Assembly (NCBI GenBank): GCA_964542425.1
Contig: CAZIUB010000027.1
Span: forward strand, 43,329 to 107,328
Reading direction: 5' to 3'
From: Dongia_A sp964542425
Lineage (GTDB): Bacteria > Pseudomonadota > Alphaproteobacteria > Dongiales > Dongiaceae
DNA length: 64,000 nucleotides
The position numbers and the translations under genes were made by a program. Under the pieces are notes generated by a model, which was not told where the DNA came from, did not search any database, and saw only the letters and a program-made list of their open reading frames with translations. Shown in pieces: positions 7,453-16,073 of the stretch. Position 1 is the first letter of the stretch. Each line of letters begins with the position of its first letter.

Positions 7453-9213
7453 TCATTCCGGCAATCCTGCCTTGCGCAGATTCTCGCGGAAATGTTCTAG
7501 ATCCTTCGGGTCCTTGTAGGGGGCCATATCCGCCGTCGCGCACTTTTGAAGTGTCGCCTCTGGGTCAAGTTCGATGGCACGGGTCACCGCTTTTCCGGCT
7601 TGATCAGCGTGCCCCAGGGCGGCGTGACCGGCCGCCAAGTAGATTTGAACCAGGATCCAGTCCAGACTGCGCAGGCTCTGCAATGTAGCGATGGCATCTT
7701 CATACAAGCGGGCGTCGTAATAGATCTGGCCCAACTGCACTGCCCAATATTCAGGGTAATGCGGGTTGAGGCGCATGGCCTTGCGCACCATCTCGACGCC
7801 TTCCTTGGCGCGCCCGGCGTAGCTGAGGCATAGGCCGAAATCGTTGAGCACATCGGCGTCGTTCGGATTGAGTTCCAACGCTTTCTTGTACGCCGCGATG
7901 GCCCGATCATGCTGCCCACGAATCATGTGATAGCCGGCCAAGGCCCAATGGCCCCAGGCCTCGTCGTCGTCGCGCGCAATGGCCAGAGTTGCGAAATCCA
8001 GGGCCTTCGCCATGGAATCGGTGGAGTCGCTGCTCCATCCACTCAGGACATTGGTCATGTGCGCCCAGGCGATCTTCGCGTACGGCTTGCCGAAAGTGGG
8101 ATCGAGGTCAACGGCACTATGAAAGCATTCGCTGGCGCGCGCGGTATCCTCTCGAGTGAAGCGATTGAGAAACTCCATGCCGCGCTGGAAATAATCGTAT
8201 GCCTGGAAATTCTGCGGGCCGGGTCGTTCCATCCGGCCCTGCCATGCCTTGCGCAGGCGCCCGCCATAGGCTGTCGCAAGTGTGCCGACGATCATTTCGG
8301 TCACTTCGTCCTGGACCGCGAAAATATCCTCCACACCTCGGTCATAGCGTTCCGCCCACAGATGCCGGCCCGTCGCGCCGTCAGTTAGCTGGGCGGTGAT
8401 CCTGATTCGATCGTGTGATTTTTGGACGCTGCCCTCGAGCACATAGCGAACGCCGAGTTCTCGGCTGACGTCCTGGATCTTGGTAGCCTTGCCCTTGTAT
8501 GCGAACGTCGAATTGCTCGCGATGACAAACAAATCGCGAAACCGCGACAGTCCGGTGATGATGTTCTCGGTTATGCCGTCACTAACATGGTCTTGCGTGG
8601 AATCACCGCTCAGATTGACGAAGGGCAGGAGAGCGATGGACGGTTTGTCGGAGGCGGCCTTGACTACGGCAAGCGACACGCGCGGCGTGCCGGCGACGCG
8701 AAAGACGCGAACCGGCTCGGCGATGTTCTTCAGAATCTGGGCGCCGAGATCGTCGAACCCAACCTTGACCTTGTTGCGGACATAGTCATGGGCGGTGCCG
8801 GAAACCAGGATGCCCCCCGGCTCGGCCATGGCTTCGAGGCGCGCGGCGATGTTGACGCCATCACCGTAGAGATCGCTGCCCTCGGCCATGAGGTCGCCCT
8901 GATTGACGCCGATGCGCAAGACGATGTGGTGGTCCTCGGGCTGGCCACCGTTGGCCTCGGCCATGCCGTGCTGGAGATCGACGGCGCAAGCGACGGCGTT
9001 AACGGCGCTGGCGAACTCGATCAACACGCCATCGCCGGTCACCTTGAAAATGCGCCCCTGATGCTTGGCGACCAGCGGATTCAACACGTCCTTCCGCCGG
9101 GCCTTGAGGTCGGCCAGCGTGCCCGCCTCGTCGGCCTCCATCAGCCGGCTGTAACCCACAACATCGGCCGCCAAAATGGCGGCAAGGCGGCGTTGGACAC
9201 GTGATTCGACCAA
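7453..9213 (-). CDS. Class III adenylate/guanylate cyclase with TolB-like segment and TPRs
   Basis: 586 residues in three parts. The N-terminal class III cyclase domain (about 1-170) has RRLAAILAADVVGYSRLM with the first metal Asp, FKVTGDGVLIEF with the second, and DLYGDGVNIAARLEAMAEPGG, which carries the Asn/Arg transition-state motif. A TolB-like segment (about 190-330) has IALLPFVNLSGD and EGSVQK. C-terminal TPRs (about 370-560) include AIAAYKKALELNPNDADVLN. It would make cAMP (or cGMP) in the cytoplasm, with the C-terminal parts regulating or scaffolding. The start is TTG at 9213, chosen because the family begins this close to RRLAAILA; no ATG is available. The 235 bp upstream (9214-9448) shows no other feature. 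Confidence 0.88.
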   Translation of the reverse strand: MVESRVQRRLAAILAADVVGYSRLMEADEAGTLADLKARRKDVLNPLVAKHQGRIFKVTGDGVLIEFASAVNAVACAVDLQHGMAEANGGQPEDHHIVLRIGVNQGDLMAEGSDLYGDGVNIAARLEAMAEPGGILVSGTAHDYVRNKVKVGFDDLGAQILKNIAEPVRVFRVAGTPRVSLAVVKAASDKPSIALLPFVNLSGDSTQDHVSDGITENIITGLSRFRDLFVIASNSTFAYKGKATKIQDVSRELGVRYVLEGSVQKSHDRIRITAQLTDGATGRHLWAERYDRGVEDIFAVQDEVTEMIVGTLATAYGGRLRKAWQGRMERPGPQNFQAYDYFQRGMEFLNRFTREDTARASECFHSAVDLDPTFGKPYAKIAWAHMTNVLSGWSSDSTDSMAKALDFATLAIARDDDEAWGHWALAGYHMIRGQHDRAIAAYKKALELNPNDADVLNDFGLCLSYAGRAKEGVEMVRKAMRLNPHYPEYWAVQLGQIYYDARLYEDAIATLQSLRSLDWILVQIYLAAGHAALGHADQAGKAVTRAIELDPEATLQKCATADMAPYKDPKDLEHFRENLRKAGLPE

Positions 9214-9448
9214 ATGGCGCGCTCACTTCACGATCGATCGGATCGTTGGATTGTATTGGCGCCCTGTTCCGGAGTCTATCGCGCCTCAAGGCCGCGCAGG
9301 GTCATTCCCGTCGGCTACGCCCTCGCCGAAGCGCCGGGCCGCCGCCTGGATCTTGCCATCTCGAAACCCGGCACACGGCCCCCCAAAAGAACTCGGCCTG
9401 CGCCGCCGGGGAGCGACGCAGGCCGCGGGAGGAGAGAACCAAGAGCGC

Positions 9449-10249
9449 CTATGCCTTGCGACCGTAGCGATAAAGGTCCGTCCCGTTCTGATCGAGCCAT
9501 TCGCGCGCGGCGCGCACGTTGCGGCACAAATCCCGGCACAATTGCCAGAAGCGGGGCCCGTGATTCATTTCCTTGAGATGGGCTACTTCGTGCGACACCA
9601 CGTAGTCGAGCACATGGCGCGGCGCCAGGATCAGCCGCCACGAAAACGACAATTGGCCATCCGGCGAACACGATCCCCAGCGGCTGGTGGTGTCGCGCAG
9701 AATGATCCGTTTCACCCGCTTGCCGATCTGCTCGGCCTTGGCGCGCGCCTTGGCCTCGATCTCGCGCCGCGCTTCCAGTCGCAGCCAATCGGAAACACGG
9801 CGTTGGAGGTGCTCCTCGTGGCCGGCGACATGGATCTCCTGCTCCTCGCACCACACCACGCCGCGCGCATTCGGCCGATGGCGAACCCGATGCGGCGATC
9901 CCAGGAACGGAAAGACGGTGCCGTGGACGAAGGGGATGCTCTCCGGCAATTGGTCGATGCGCTCGGCGATCCAGTCCCGATTGCTGAGCACGAATCGCTT
10001 GGCTTCTTGACGCGATGTGCGTTTCGGACGCACCACGACGATGCGCGAGGCGCCATAATCCAGACGCAGAATGATGCGCTGCGCGCGGCCGTCGCGTTTG
10101 AACACCAGCGGCACCTCGCGCTCGGCGATGGCGAGCAATTGCACGTCCTGGGATTCATCCATCCGGCGGCTTTTCGCGCGCCCGGAAACGGGGGGCGACT
10201 TCGCGCCCCGAACGCGGACCTTGTCTCGGATTTTCCGTGGTTTCCGCAT
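9449..10249 (-). CDS. YgjP/SprT-like zinc metallopeptidase (DUF45)
   Basis: 266 residues from ATG 10249. The C-terminal half carries the zincin motif HEVAHLKEMNHG (HExxH plus downstream His), preceded by RDTTSRWGSCSPDGQLSFSW, the typical signature of the M48/YgjP-like DUF45 family. The N-terminus is basic and low-complexity, so an ATG at 10162 (MDESQDVQ) is an equally plausible start; neither has a clear Shine-Dalgarno. No signal peptide is seen, so the protein is cytoplasmic. The substrates of this family are not known. Confidence 0.82.
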   Translation of the reverse strand: MRKPRKIRDKVRVRGAKSPPVSGRAKSRRMDESQDVQLLAIAEREVPLVFKRDGRAQRIILRLDYGASRIVVVRPKRTSRQEAKRFVLSNRDWIAERIDQLPESIPFVHGTVFPFLGSPHRVRHRPNARGVVWCEEQEIHVAGHEEHLQRRVSDWLRLEARREIEAKARAKAEQIGKRVKRIILRDTTSRWGSCSPDGQLSFSWRLILAPRHVLDYVVSHEVAHLKEMNHGPRFWQLCRDLCRNVRAAREWLDQNGTDLYRYGRKA

Positions 10250-10318
10250 GGCGTCGCGATCGATCCCCAAGCCCAATGCGGTTGAGCATAGGGCCGGCGC
10301 TCCGCCGGTTTCAACAGG

Positions 10319-11224
10319 TTACGCCTTTTTTCCATCCACAGGCGCGGGGGCTGATACCTCACGTCGTTCCGCTGCGATAAGCGCCTGTTTTCTTTCAATT
10401 CCCCAAGCGTAGCCACCAATATTTCCGTCATTACGCAAAACGCGGTGACAGGGAATGGCGATCGCCGCCGGGTTGCTGGCGCACGCACCACCCACGGCGC
10501 GGGCCGCCTGGGGTTGGCCGAGCGAGCGAGCGATGTCGCCGTAGGATCGCGTCTCACCATGCGGAATGGCCTGCAACTCGCGCCACACGCGGCGCTGGAA
10601 GGCGGTCGCGCGAATGTCGAGCGGAAGGTCGCGATGCGGGGTCTGGCCCTCCAGGCGGCGCAGGATTTCGCCGGCGGGCGCTGCCAGCGAAACATCGTCC
10701 CGCCCGATCAGGGCGGCGGGAAACTCGCGGTGAAGTCTCGCCGCCATGGCGCCCTCGTCCGCGCCCAACTCGACGCGGCACACGCCCTGCTTGGTGGCGG
10801 CGATCAGCACCCGGCCGAGCGCGCAGGGAAGGATCGTGTAGCGGATGCTGGCACCCTTGCCGTCGCGGGCATAGGAGGCGGGTGTCATGCCAAGGGCCCC
10901 CGACGCGCGCTCGTAGACCCGGCTCGAGGAACCGAACCCGGCCTCGAAGGTGGCGCCGGCCACGCCGGAACCGGATTTGAGGCTCCGACGCAGTCGCTTC
11001 AAGCGCAGCGCATCGTCGTATTCGCGCGGGCTCACGCCCAGCACGCGCTTGAACTGGCGCTGCAAATGCCACGGGCTCAGCCCGCAATGGCGGGCGAGCT
11101 GGCGGAGCGTCACCGGCCCGTCTGCCTCGTTCCGGGCGCGGTTCTCGATGAAAGCGGCGGCCTCGCGCATCGCCGTCACCATGTTCAGATTCATGTCTGG
11201 GCTGCCTGCCTGGGTCTTGGTCAT
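10319..11224 (-). CDS. ada: Ada-type regulator/methylated-DNA-protein-cysteine methyltransferase without the N-terminal Cys domain
   Basis: 301 residues. An AraC-type HTH (about 30-110: RQLARHCGLSPWHLQRQFKR) is followed by an O6-methylguanine methyltransferase domain (about 140-290). The latter has the acceptor Cys in AIPCHRVLRNDGNIGGYAWG and the DNA-binding helix FQRRVWRELQAIPHGETRSYGD. E. coli Ada has an additional N-terminal phosphotriester Cys4-zinc domain; that is absent here, so the usual switch for transcriptional activation is missing. The protein directly repairs O6-alkylguanine and may regulate genes by another signal. ATG 11224 is the first in frame. Confidence 0.88.
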   Translation of the reverse strand: MTKTQAGSPDMNLNMVTAMREAAAFIENRARNEADGPVTLRQLARHCGLSPWHLQRQFKRVLGVSPREYDDALRLKRLRRSLKSGSGVAGATFEAGFGSSSRVYERASGALGMTPASYARDGKGASIRYTILPCALGRVLIAATKQGVCRVELGADEGAMAARLHREFPAALIGRDDVSLAAPAGEILRRLEGQTPHRDLPLDIRATAFQRRVWRELQAIPHGETRSYGDIARSLGQPQAARAVGGACASNPAAIAIPCHRVLRNDGNIGGYAWGIERKQALIAAERREVSAPAPVDGKKA

Positions 11225-11290
11225 GCCAATTCCATAACCTGCGTGCGGAGCCTTCGCCTATCCGATCCTTGCGCGAGGCCCGCGCAATCC

Positions 11291-11731
11291 CTACAGCGGA
11301 TCGACGACGTGATCCTCGAGATCGCCGGCCTTGTCCTCGGGGATCGCCCGGCCGCGGACCGAGACCCCGGCCCGGTGCACCTGGCGCCGGTCGCCGCAAA
11401 CCAGATGGTGCCAGGAAGGCAAATCGGCGCCCTCGGCCACTAGGCGGTAGGCACAAGTCTCCGGCAGCCATTTGATGCGGCGCACATTGCCGGGCGTCAG
11501 GCGCACGCAATCCTTCACGAGCGTGCTGCGCCGTGGGTAATCGGTGCAACGGCAAGTCTTGAGGTCGAGAAGCCTGCAGGCGACGTTGGTGAAGAACAAT
11601 TCATCGCTATCGACATCGATCAGCTTGTTGAGGCAGCACTTACCGCAGCCGTCGCACAGGCTTTCCCATTCCGCTTGGGTCATCCGCGACATTTTCTTGC
11701 GCTTCCAGAACGGAAGCTCGTTCTTCGCCAT
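11291..11731 (-). CDS. YcgN family cysteine-cluster protein (UPF0260)
   Basis: 146 residues from ATG 11731 (MAKNELPFWKRK), with GGGGAG just upstream. It contains the Cys cluster LCDGCGKCCLNK and a later CRCTDYPRR of the YcgN/YkgJ family, likely metal-binding. Other conserved segments are CPETC-like LPETCAYRL and SWHHLVCGDR. It begins immediately downstream of the SCO1-like gene (stop at 11763) on the same strand and probably shares its transcript. The biochemical role of the family is unknown. Confidence 0.85.
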   Translation of the reverse strand: MAKNELPFWKRKKMSRMTQAEWESLCDGCGKCCLNKLIDVDSDELFFTNVACRLLDLKTCRCTDYPRRSTLVKDCVRLTPGNVRRIKWLPETCAYRLVAEGADLPSWHHLVCGDRRQVHRAGVSVRGRAIPEDKAGDLEDHVVDPL

Positions 11732-11762
11732 CTGCTCCCCGCGCCAATTGCCGAGAATCAAT

Positions 11763-12374
11763 CTACAGGTGTTTGCCGAGTTCCGCGACCAGATCGTCAG
11801 GCGTGGCCTCGATCCCGAAATGCGCCAGATAGGCGCCGTCCGGTCCCATCAGGTAGATGAGAGTGGTGTGATCGACCAGGTAATTCTCCCCATCGCCCCC
11901 CTCGGCCTTGGCAAAGTAGACCCGGTAGGCCTTGGCCGCGGCCGCGATCTCGGTATCGGTCCCGCGCAAGGCGAGAAGCCGGGGATGGAAGCTGGCGGCG
12001 AAATCGGCGAGCACTTCCTGGGTGTCGCGGGCCGGATCGAGGGTGATGAGGACGGGCGTCACGCGATCGCCTTCCGCCCCCAGCTTGTCGATCGCCGCCG
12101 ACATGATTCCCAAGGCCGTCGGACAGGCATCGGGACAATAGGTATAGCCGAAATAGACCAGCAGCAACTGGCCGCTGAGGTCGGTATCGGCCACCCTTCG
12201 GCCACTCTGGTCGGTGAGCGTGAAGGGGCCGCCGACCAACGCCATGCCTTGCCCGGTCGTGCGCACGTAGAGCTTGAACAGGATCGCGCCCGAAACCGCC
12301 ACCACCGCCAGCATGGTGGCGAGGAGAATGCCCCGGATCAACCTAGTGCCAACTTTCGAAGCAACTTTACCCAT
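11763..12374 (-). CDS. SCO1/SenC family copper-binding, thioredoxin-like protein
   Basis: 203 residues. One N-terminal membrane anchor (LIRGILLATMLAVVAVSG) is followed by a thioredoxin-like periplasmic domain. The copper ligands are visible: CPDAC in LVYFGYTYCPDACPT and the His in ENYLVDHTTLIYLM. The family delivers copper to the CuA site of cytochrome oxidase or acts as a redox partner. The first usable start, ATG 12374 with GGAAG 6-7 nt upstream, lies inside repeat A-7; residues 1-10 (MGKVASKVGT) are repeat-encoded and the native start appears lost. A TTG at the junction is the only other option before the anchor. Confidence 0.88.
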   Translation of the reverse strand: MGKVASKVGTRLIRGILLATMLAVVAVSGAILFKLYVRTTGQGMALVGGPFTLTDQSGRRVADTDLSGQLLLVYFGYTYCPDACPTALGIMSAAIDKLGAEGDRVTPVLITLDPARDTQEVLADFAASFHPRLLALRGTDTEIAAAAKAYRVYFAKAEGGDGENYLVDHTTLIYLMGPDGAYLAHFGIEATPDDLVAELGKHL

Positions 12375-12490
12375 GAATTGCTTCCATGCCTCCGCGAAAG
12401 TCGGGCCGCATGCTACCAAATGATGGTACCCGCCGGCGTGCGACTTCCAGACTCATTTGGCTCGATCAGCCGTTAGCGACGGCGCGTACT
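12343..12490 (-). repeat. Family A element, copy A-7 (supplies the SCO1 start)
   Basis: On the minus strand hairpin 2 comes first, then hairpin 1, then the gene. The left end is a perfect CTAG at 12343. The GGAAG-N6-ATG of hairpin 1 is in frame with the SCO1-like gene. Confidence 0.88.
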
Positions 12491-12515
12491 GCCCGACGCC
12501 CTGGTCTGTTCGCGA

Positions 12516-13196
12516 TCAATAGGCGGCCAGGCTGTCGCGCAAGGCCTGGGAATTGGGATTCTGGAGCTTGCCATCGATCAGAATTCCGTAAGGGGTGGCG
12601 CCCTCGCCGTAATAGGCGGCGTTCCAGGAATCGCGCTTCAGAATGCCGGCGCCCTCGAGCGAAATGCCGCCGAACAGGCCGGCGGTCTTGGCGAAGGTGT
12701 AGGCATCGGCCTTCAGATTGGTGGTAGTGTCGGCGCCCACGCCCTTGCCGATCGGCCCGACCGCGATCGAAATGTCGCCGCCGAATTTCATCTGATTGTC
12801 GATCACGGCATCGATCGCCCGGTCGCTCATGATGGTCAACACCATCTCGCTCAACTGGCCGCCGAATTGCAGGCCGACGCTGCCCGCGGCGAGCGTATAG
12901 AAGGCGGGCTGGCTCCAATCCGTGCCGCTTCGCACCAGCAGCAGGCCGGAACCGCCCTCGCCGCCCACCACGAAGCTGGCCTTGACCAGTTCCGGAAAGA
13001 TCATCACCGCCTTGGCGCGCTTCACGTAATCCGGCAATTCGGCGAACTCGGCGGAGGTGATCAGCTTCTCGAAGGTGAGGCGGGATTTCTCGATCAGTTC
13101 CTGCTGCGGCGTCAGCGCCATCGCCGGCCGACCCGTCAGTGCGAGGCCCGGTGCGATCAGCGCCGCCGCGACGAAGCCTCGCCGGTTCATGTCCAT
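12516..13196 (-). CDS. SYLF-domain (Ysc84-like) lipid-binding protein
   Basis: 226 residues from ATG 13196, with AGGAGG 5-6 nt upstream. The N-terminus NRRGFVAAALIAPGLALTG looks like a twin-arginine or Sec signal peptide with cleavage after AMA. The mature part matches the SYLF/Ysc84 family: KAVMIFPELVKASFVVGGEG, SGLLLVRSG, and the C-terminal GLFGGISLEGAGI and NAAYYGEGATPYGIL. Eukaryotic members bind phosphoinositides; the bacterial role is unknown, and periplasmic lipid binding is inferred. It stands alone between A-7 and cobC. Confidence 0.85.
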   Translation of the reverse strand: MDMNRRGFVAAALIAPGLALTGRPAMALTPQQELIEKSRLTFEKLITSAEFAELPDYVKRAKAVMIFPELVKASFVVGGEGGSGLLLVRSGTDWSQPAFYTLAAGSVGLQFGGQLSEMVLTIMSDRAIDAVIDNQMKFGGDISIAVGPIGKGVGADTTTNLKADAYTFAKTAGLFGGISLEGAGILKRDSWNAAYYGEGATPYGILIDGKLQNPNSQALRDSLAAY

Positions 13197-13326
13197 ATTG
13201 TCCTCCTTGCCTGCGACTCGGAAGAGTATTTCGTCGCCACCACAGATAGACAGCGCCGCTTGCCGACGCAATGGCGCGAAACCATGCCCTCACGCGATTG
13301 TGCGCGGAAGCCCGCTCCTGTTGGCG

Positions 13327-13977
13327 CTAGCGGAACAGGGCCTCCGGATGCTGGTTGACGGCGACCACGCGCCAAGCCGCCCCCTCGGTCGCCCGATCGG
13401 TCGCCCTGTCGAGATGATCGATGCGGGTGATCGAGCAGGTGTCGATGTTGAAACCCAGCGCGCGTTCGGGATCGATCCCCAAGGTCGCGGCCAATGCCGC
13501 GCGAATGGTTCCACCATGGGCAATGGCGACGATGTCGCCCCCGGCATGATCGCGGGTGAAGCGCTCGATCGCCATCTCGACGCGGGTCACGACATCACCG
13601 AAACTTTCGCCATTGGGCGGTCGTTCCTTGGCCGGGGCGTGCCAGAAGCGGTGATAGGCACCGTCGCGCCGCGCTTCGAGCTCGGCATAGGTCAGGCCCT
13701 GCCAATCGCCGAAATGCTGTTCCGCCAGTTCCCGGGCCACGATCGGCGGGGGGCACTCGCGGCCGCCCGCGCGCGCGATCGCGACCGCCGTTTGGTGCGT
13801 GCGGCGCAGATGGCTGACCAGCCAAAGGGCTGGATGCGGGAGCGCCAGGGCCAGGCGCCGGAAGGTCGGCGCATGCGAGCAATCCGCCTCGAGATCGTCC
13901 TGGCCATAGATGCGGCCATTGACGCCGGTCACCGGCGCGTGACGAACCCACCACCATCGGGTGACCCGGTCGCTCAT
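13327..13977 (-). CDS. cobC: Histidine phosphatase, probable alpha-ribazole phosphatase
   Basis: 216 residues. The histidine phosphatase signature WWVRHAPVTG gives the phospho-accepting His. The second Arg is in VSHLRRTHQTA and the C-terminal His in IVAIAHGGTIRA. The gene directly follows cobS on the same strand (stop of cobS at 13985, ATG here at 13977), and cobT is divergent. That makes alpha-ribazole-5'-phosphate phosphatase of the cobalamin lower-ligand branch the best call. The family alone would only say phosphoglycerate-mutase-like phosphatase. Confidence 0.82.
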   Translation of the reverse strand: MSDRVTRWWWVRHAPVTGVNGRIYGQDDLEADCSHAPTFRRLALALPHPALWLVSHLRRTHQTAVAIARAGGRECPPPIVARELAEQHFGDWQGLTYAELEARRDGAYHRFWHAPAKERPPNGESFGDVVTRVEMAIERFTRDHAGGDIVAIAHGGTIRAALAATLGIDPERALGFNIDTCSITRIDHLDRATDRATEGAAWRVVAVNQHPEALFR

Positions 13978-13984
13978 GCCCGCC

Positions 13985-14806
13985 TCACGACAAGGCCACC
14001 AGATTGACCAGGATCGCCAGCTCCGCCAGCTGTTGGGCGGCACCCAGCACGTCGCCGGTGTAGCCCCCGATCCTTCTGCGCGCGATCTCGGCGACCAGGA
14101 AGGCGGCGATGAGTGCCGCGATGATCGCCACCACCGCCGCCCCTGGCCCCGCGACCAATGCCGCCAGCACGAGCGATAGCCCAAGCGACAGGCGCGCGCC
14201 CCCGGCGCTGGGCCGGCCGGCCTGGTGGGCGAGGCCATCGGCGCGCGCCAGCGGCAGCGAGCGCATTATCAGCGGCAACACGCCGCGGCTGCAAATGTGG
14301 GCCGAAACCAGCGCCGCGGCCACAATACCGGGTTCGCCCAGATCGATGATCGCGGCCACCTTGATGGCGGTCACAAAGCCAAGCGCCAGGACCCCGAAGC
14401 CGCCGATCCGGCTGTTGCGCATGGCGGCAAGGCGCGCCTTGGGCCCGCCGCGGGTACCCAGCATGTCGCCGAAATCAGCCAGACCGTCCTCGTGCAGCGC
14501 CCCGGTCATCAGCACGATCGCAGCCAGCGCCAGGATCGCCGCCAGCAGGCCGGAAAGCCCGATCTCTATCGCCACCAGATAGCAGAGCGCGCCCAAGGCC
14601 CCGATGATGAGCCCGGCCAGCGGAAAGGCCCTCGCCGAATCGGCCAGACGCCCCGAAACGGTTGGAACCGGGAGTAGGGTGAAAAATCCGATCGCCAGCC
14701 GCGCATCGGCAAGCCAGCCGGCGGGGCTCCACGGATTGGACCCGGATTGGCCCGGTGGCTGGTCTAGTGATTGGTCTGGTGATTGACCGGAGAAATCGTC
14801 GCTCAT
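13985..14806 (-). CDS. cobS: Adenosylcobinamide-GDP ribazoletransferase (cobalamin synthase)
   Basis: 273 residues, polytopic. It joins alpha-ribazole to adenosylcobinamide-GDP, the last assembly step of cobalamin, in the inner membrane. The signature LMTGALHEDGLADFGDMLGT carries the metal-binding acidic residues. Other motifs are RNSRIGGFGVLALGF and the C-terminal IGGYTGDVLGA. I chose ATG 14806 (MSDDFSGQS); upstream in-frame codons are unlike the family. The N-terminal tail is rich in Gln/Ser/Pro (repeated GQS/DQ). It lies directly upstream of cobC. The divergent region to cobT holds repeat A-8. Confidence 0.92.
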   Translation of the reverse strand: MSDDFSGQSPDQSLDQPPGQSGSNPWSPAGWLADARLAIGFFTLLPVPTVSGRLADSARAFPLAGLIIGALGALCYLVAIEIGLSGLLAAILALAAIVLMTGALHEDGLADFGDMLGTRGGPKARLAAMRNSRIGGFGVLALGFVTAIKVAAIIDLGEPGIVAAALVSAHICSRGVLPLIMRSLPLARADGLAHQAGRPSAGGARLSLGLSLVLAALVAGPGAAVVAIIAALIAAFLVAEIARRRIGGYTGDVLGAAQQLAELAILVNLVALS

Positions 14807-14889
14807 CGGGCAGGCTTGACGGTTGCAATCGACATGGGATCCCGGCATGAAGGCCGGCGCGCGCGAAATCAAGAAAATTCTTTTGATAC

Positions 14890-15036
14890 CCAGCGCCAAC
14901 TTTCGAAATTACGTGATTCATGAAACGCTTCGACGCCCTCACGAAAGTTGGCACATGTTGCCCAGAGATAGTACCCGCCGGCGTGTGCGAGAGGGGTCAA
15001 TGTGCCGAATCTGCCTTCAGTGGCGGCGGGTACTAG
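14890..15036 (+). repeat. Family A element, copy A-8, between divergent cobS and cobT
   Basis: Hairpin 1 (GCGCCAACTTTCGAAATT ... CACGAAAGTTGGC) faces cobS and hairpin 2 (GTACCCGCCGGCG ... GGCGGCGGGTAC) faces cobT. The right end is a perfect CTAG. The mini-ORF of hairpin 1 is open on the minus strand but out of frame with cobS. Confidence 0.88.
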
Positions 15037-15047
15037 GGGCAAGAACA

Positions 15048-16073
15048 TTGGACTCCCCCGCCAAGATCTCCAGCTTCGGCGAAATGCGCCGCATCCTGGC
15101 CGAGTTTCCGGCGCCGGATCTCGCTTCCGGGACCAAGGCGGCCGAACGCGAGCGCCAATTGACCAAGCCCGCGGGCGCGCTGGCGCGCCTTGAAGAGATC
15201 GCGCAATGGCTGGCGACCTGGCAAGGGCGCCATCCCGCGAGAATCGACCACCCCAGGGTGGCGGTCTTTGCCGGCAACCACGGGGTGGCCGCACTCGGCG
15301 TGTCCGCCTTTCCGCCCGAGGTCACGAGGCAAATGGTGCTGAACTTCCAGGCCGGGGGGGCGGCCATCAACCAGTTGTGCCGCAACGCGGACGCCGATTT
15401 GCGGGTCTATGAGATGAACCTGGACCAGCCGACAAGGGATTTCACCCAAGCCGAGGCCCTGGGCGAGGAAGAAGCCGCCCGCGCCATGGCCTATGGCATG
15501 ACCGCGATCGAGCCGGGGATCGACCTCTTGTGCCTGGGCGAAATGGGGATTGCCAACACCACCAGCGCCGCTGCCATCGCGGCGGCCCTCTTCGGCGGGG
15601 GCGGTGGCGATTGGGCGGGGCCCGGCACCGGCGTTGCCGGGGCGCAATTGCGGCGCAAGGCCGAAGTCATCGATCTGGGCCTCGCCCGCCACCGCGACCG
15701 GTTTCAGGACCCGTTTCAGGTCCTGGCCAGCCTTGGCGGGCTGGAACTCGCGGCCATCGCCGGGGCGATCATGGCCGCGCGCATGGCCCGGGTCCCGGTG
15801 CTGCTGGACGGCTTTGCCTGCACCGCCGCCGCCGCCATCCTGTTCAAGGCCAAGGTAGGTGCCCTTGACCATTGCCTGGTCGCGCATTGCTCCGCCGAAC
15901 CCGGACACCGCCGCTTGCTGGCACTCATGGGCAAGCAGCCCTTGCTCGATCTGGGGCTTCGCCTGGGCGAGGCCTCGGGTGCCGCACTCGCCATTCCCAT
16001 CATTCGCGCGGCTGCCGCCTGTCACGCCGGCATGGCGACCTTCGCCGAGGCCGGAATCAGCGGCAAGTCGTGA
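15048..16073 (+). CDS. cobT: Nicotinate-nucleotide-dimethylbenzimidazole phosphoribosyltransferase
   Basis: 341 residues from TTG 15048. The enzyme activates dimethylbenzimidazole to alpha-ribazole phosphate for the cobalamin nucleotide loop. Diagnostic segments are VAVFAGNHGVAALGVSAFP, CLGEMGIANTTSAAA, GPGTG, PVLLDGFACTAAAA, and the catalytic Glu in MATFAEAGIS at the C-terminus. The Shine-Dalgarno AGGGG lies 8 nt before the TTG and straddles the CTAG end of repeat A-8, so the repeat boundary forms part of the initiation region. ATG 15082 is a fallback but would cut the first helix. It overlaps the next gene by 4 bp. Confidence 0.92.
   Translation: MDSPAKISSFGEMRRILAEFPAPDLASGTKAAERERQLTKPAGALARLEEIAQWLATWQGRHPARIDHPRVAVFAGNHGVAALGVSAFPPEVTRQMVLNFQAGGAAINQLCRNADADLRVYEMNLDQPTRDFTQAEALGEEEAARAMAYGMTAIEPGIDLLCLGEMGIANTTSAAAIAAALFGGGGGDWAGPGTGVAGAQLRRKAEVIDLGLARHRDRFQDPFQVLASLGGLELAAIAGAIMAARMARVPVLLDGFACTAAAAILFKAKVGALDHCLVAHCSAEPGHRRLLALMGKQPLLDLGLRLGEASGAALAIPIIRAAAACHAGMATFAEAGISGKS

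Noticed and set aside
13304..13330. Possible element scar after cobC (CTAGCGCCAAC on the minus strand)
   Set aside because: Only about 11 bases match the A terminus and no hairpin follows; chance cannot be excluded.
14807..15047. Cobalamin riboswitch upstream of cobT or cobS
   Set aside because: No B12-box-like sequence was found; the space is taken by repeat A-8.
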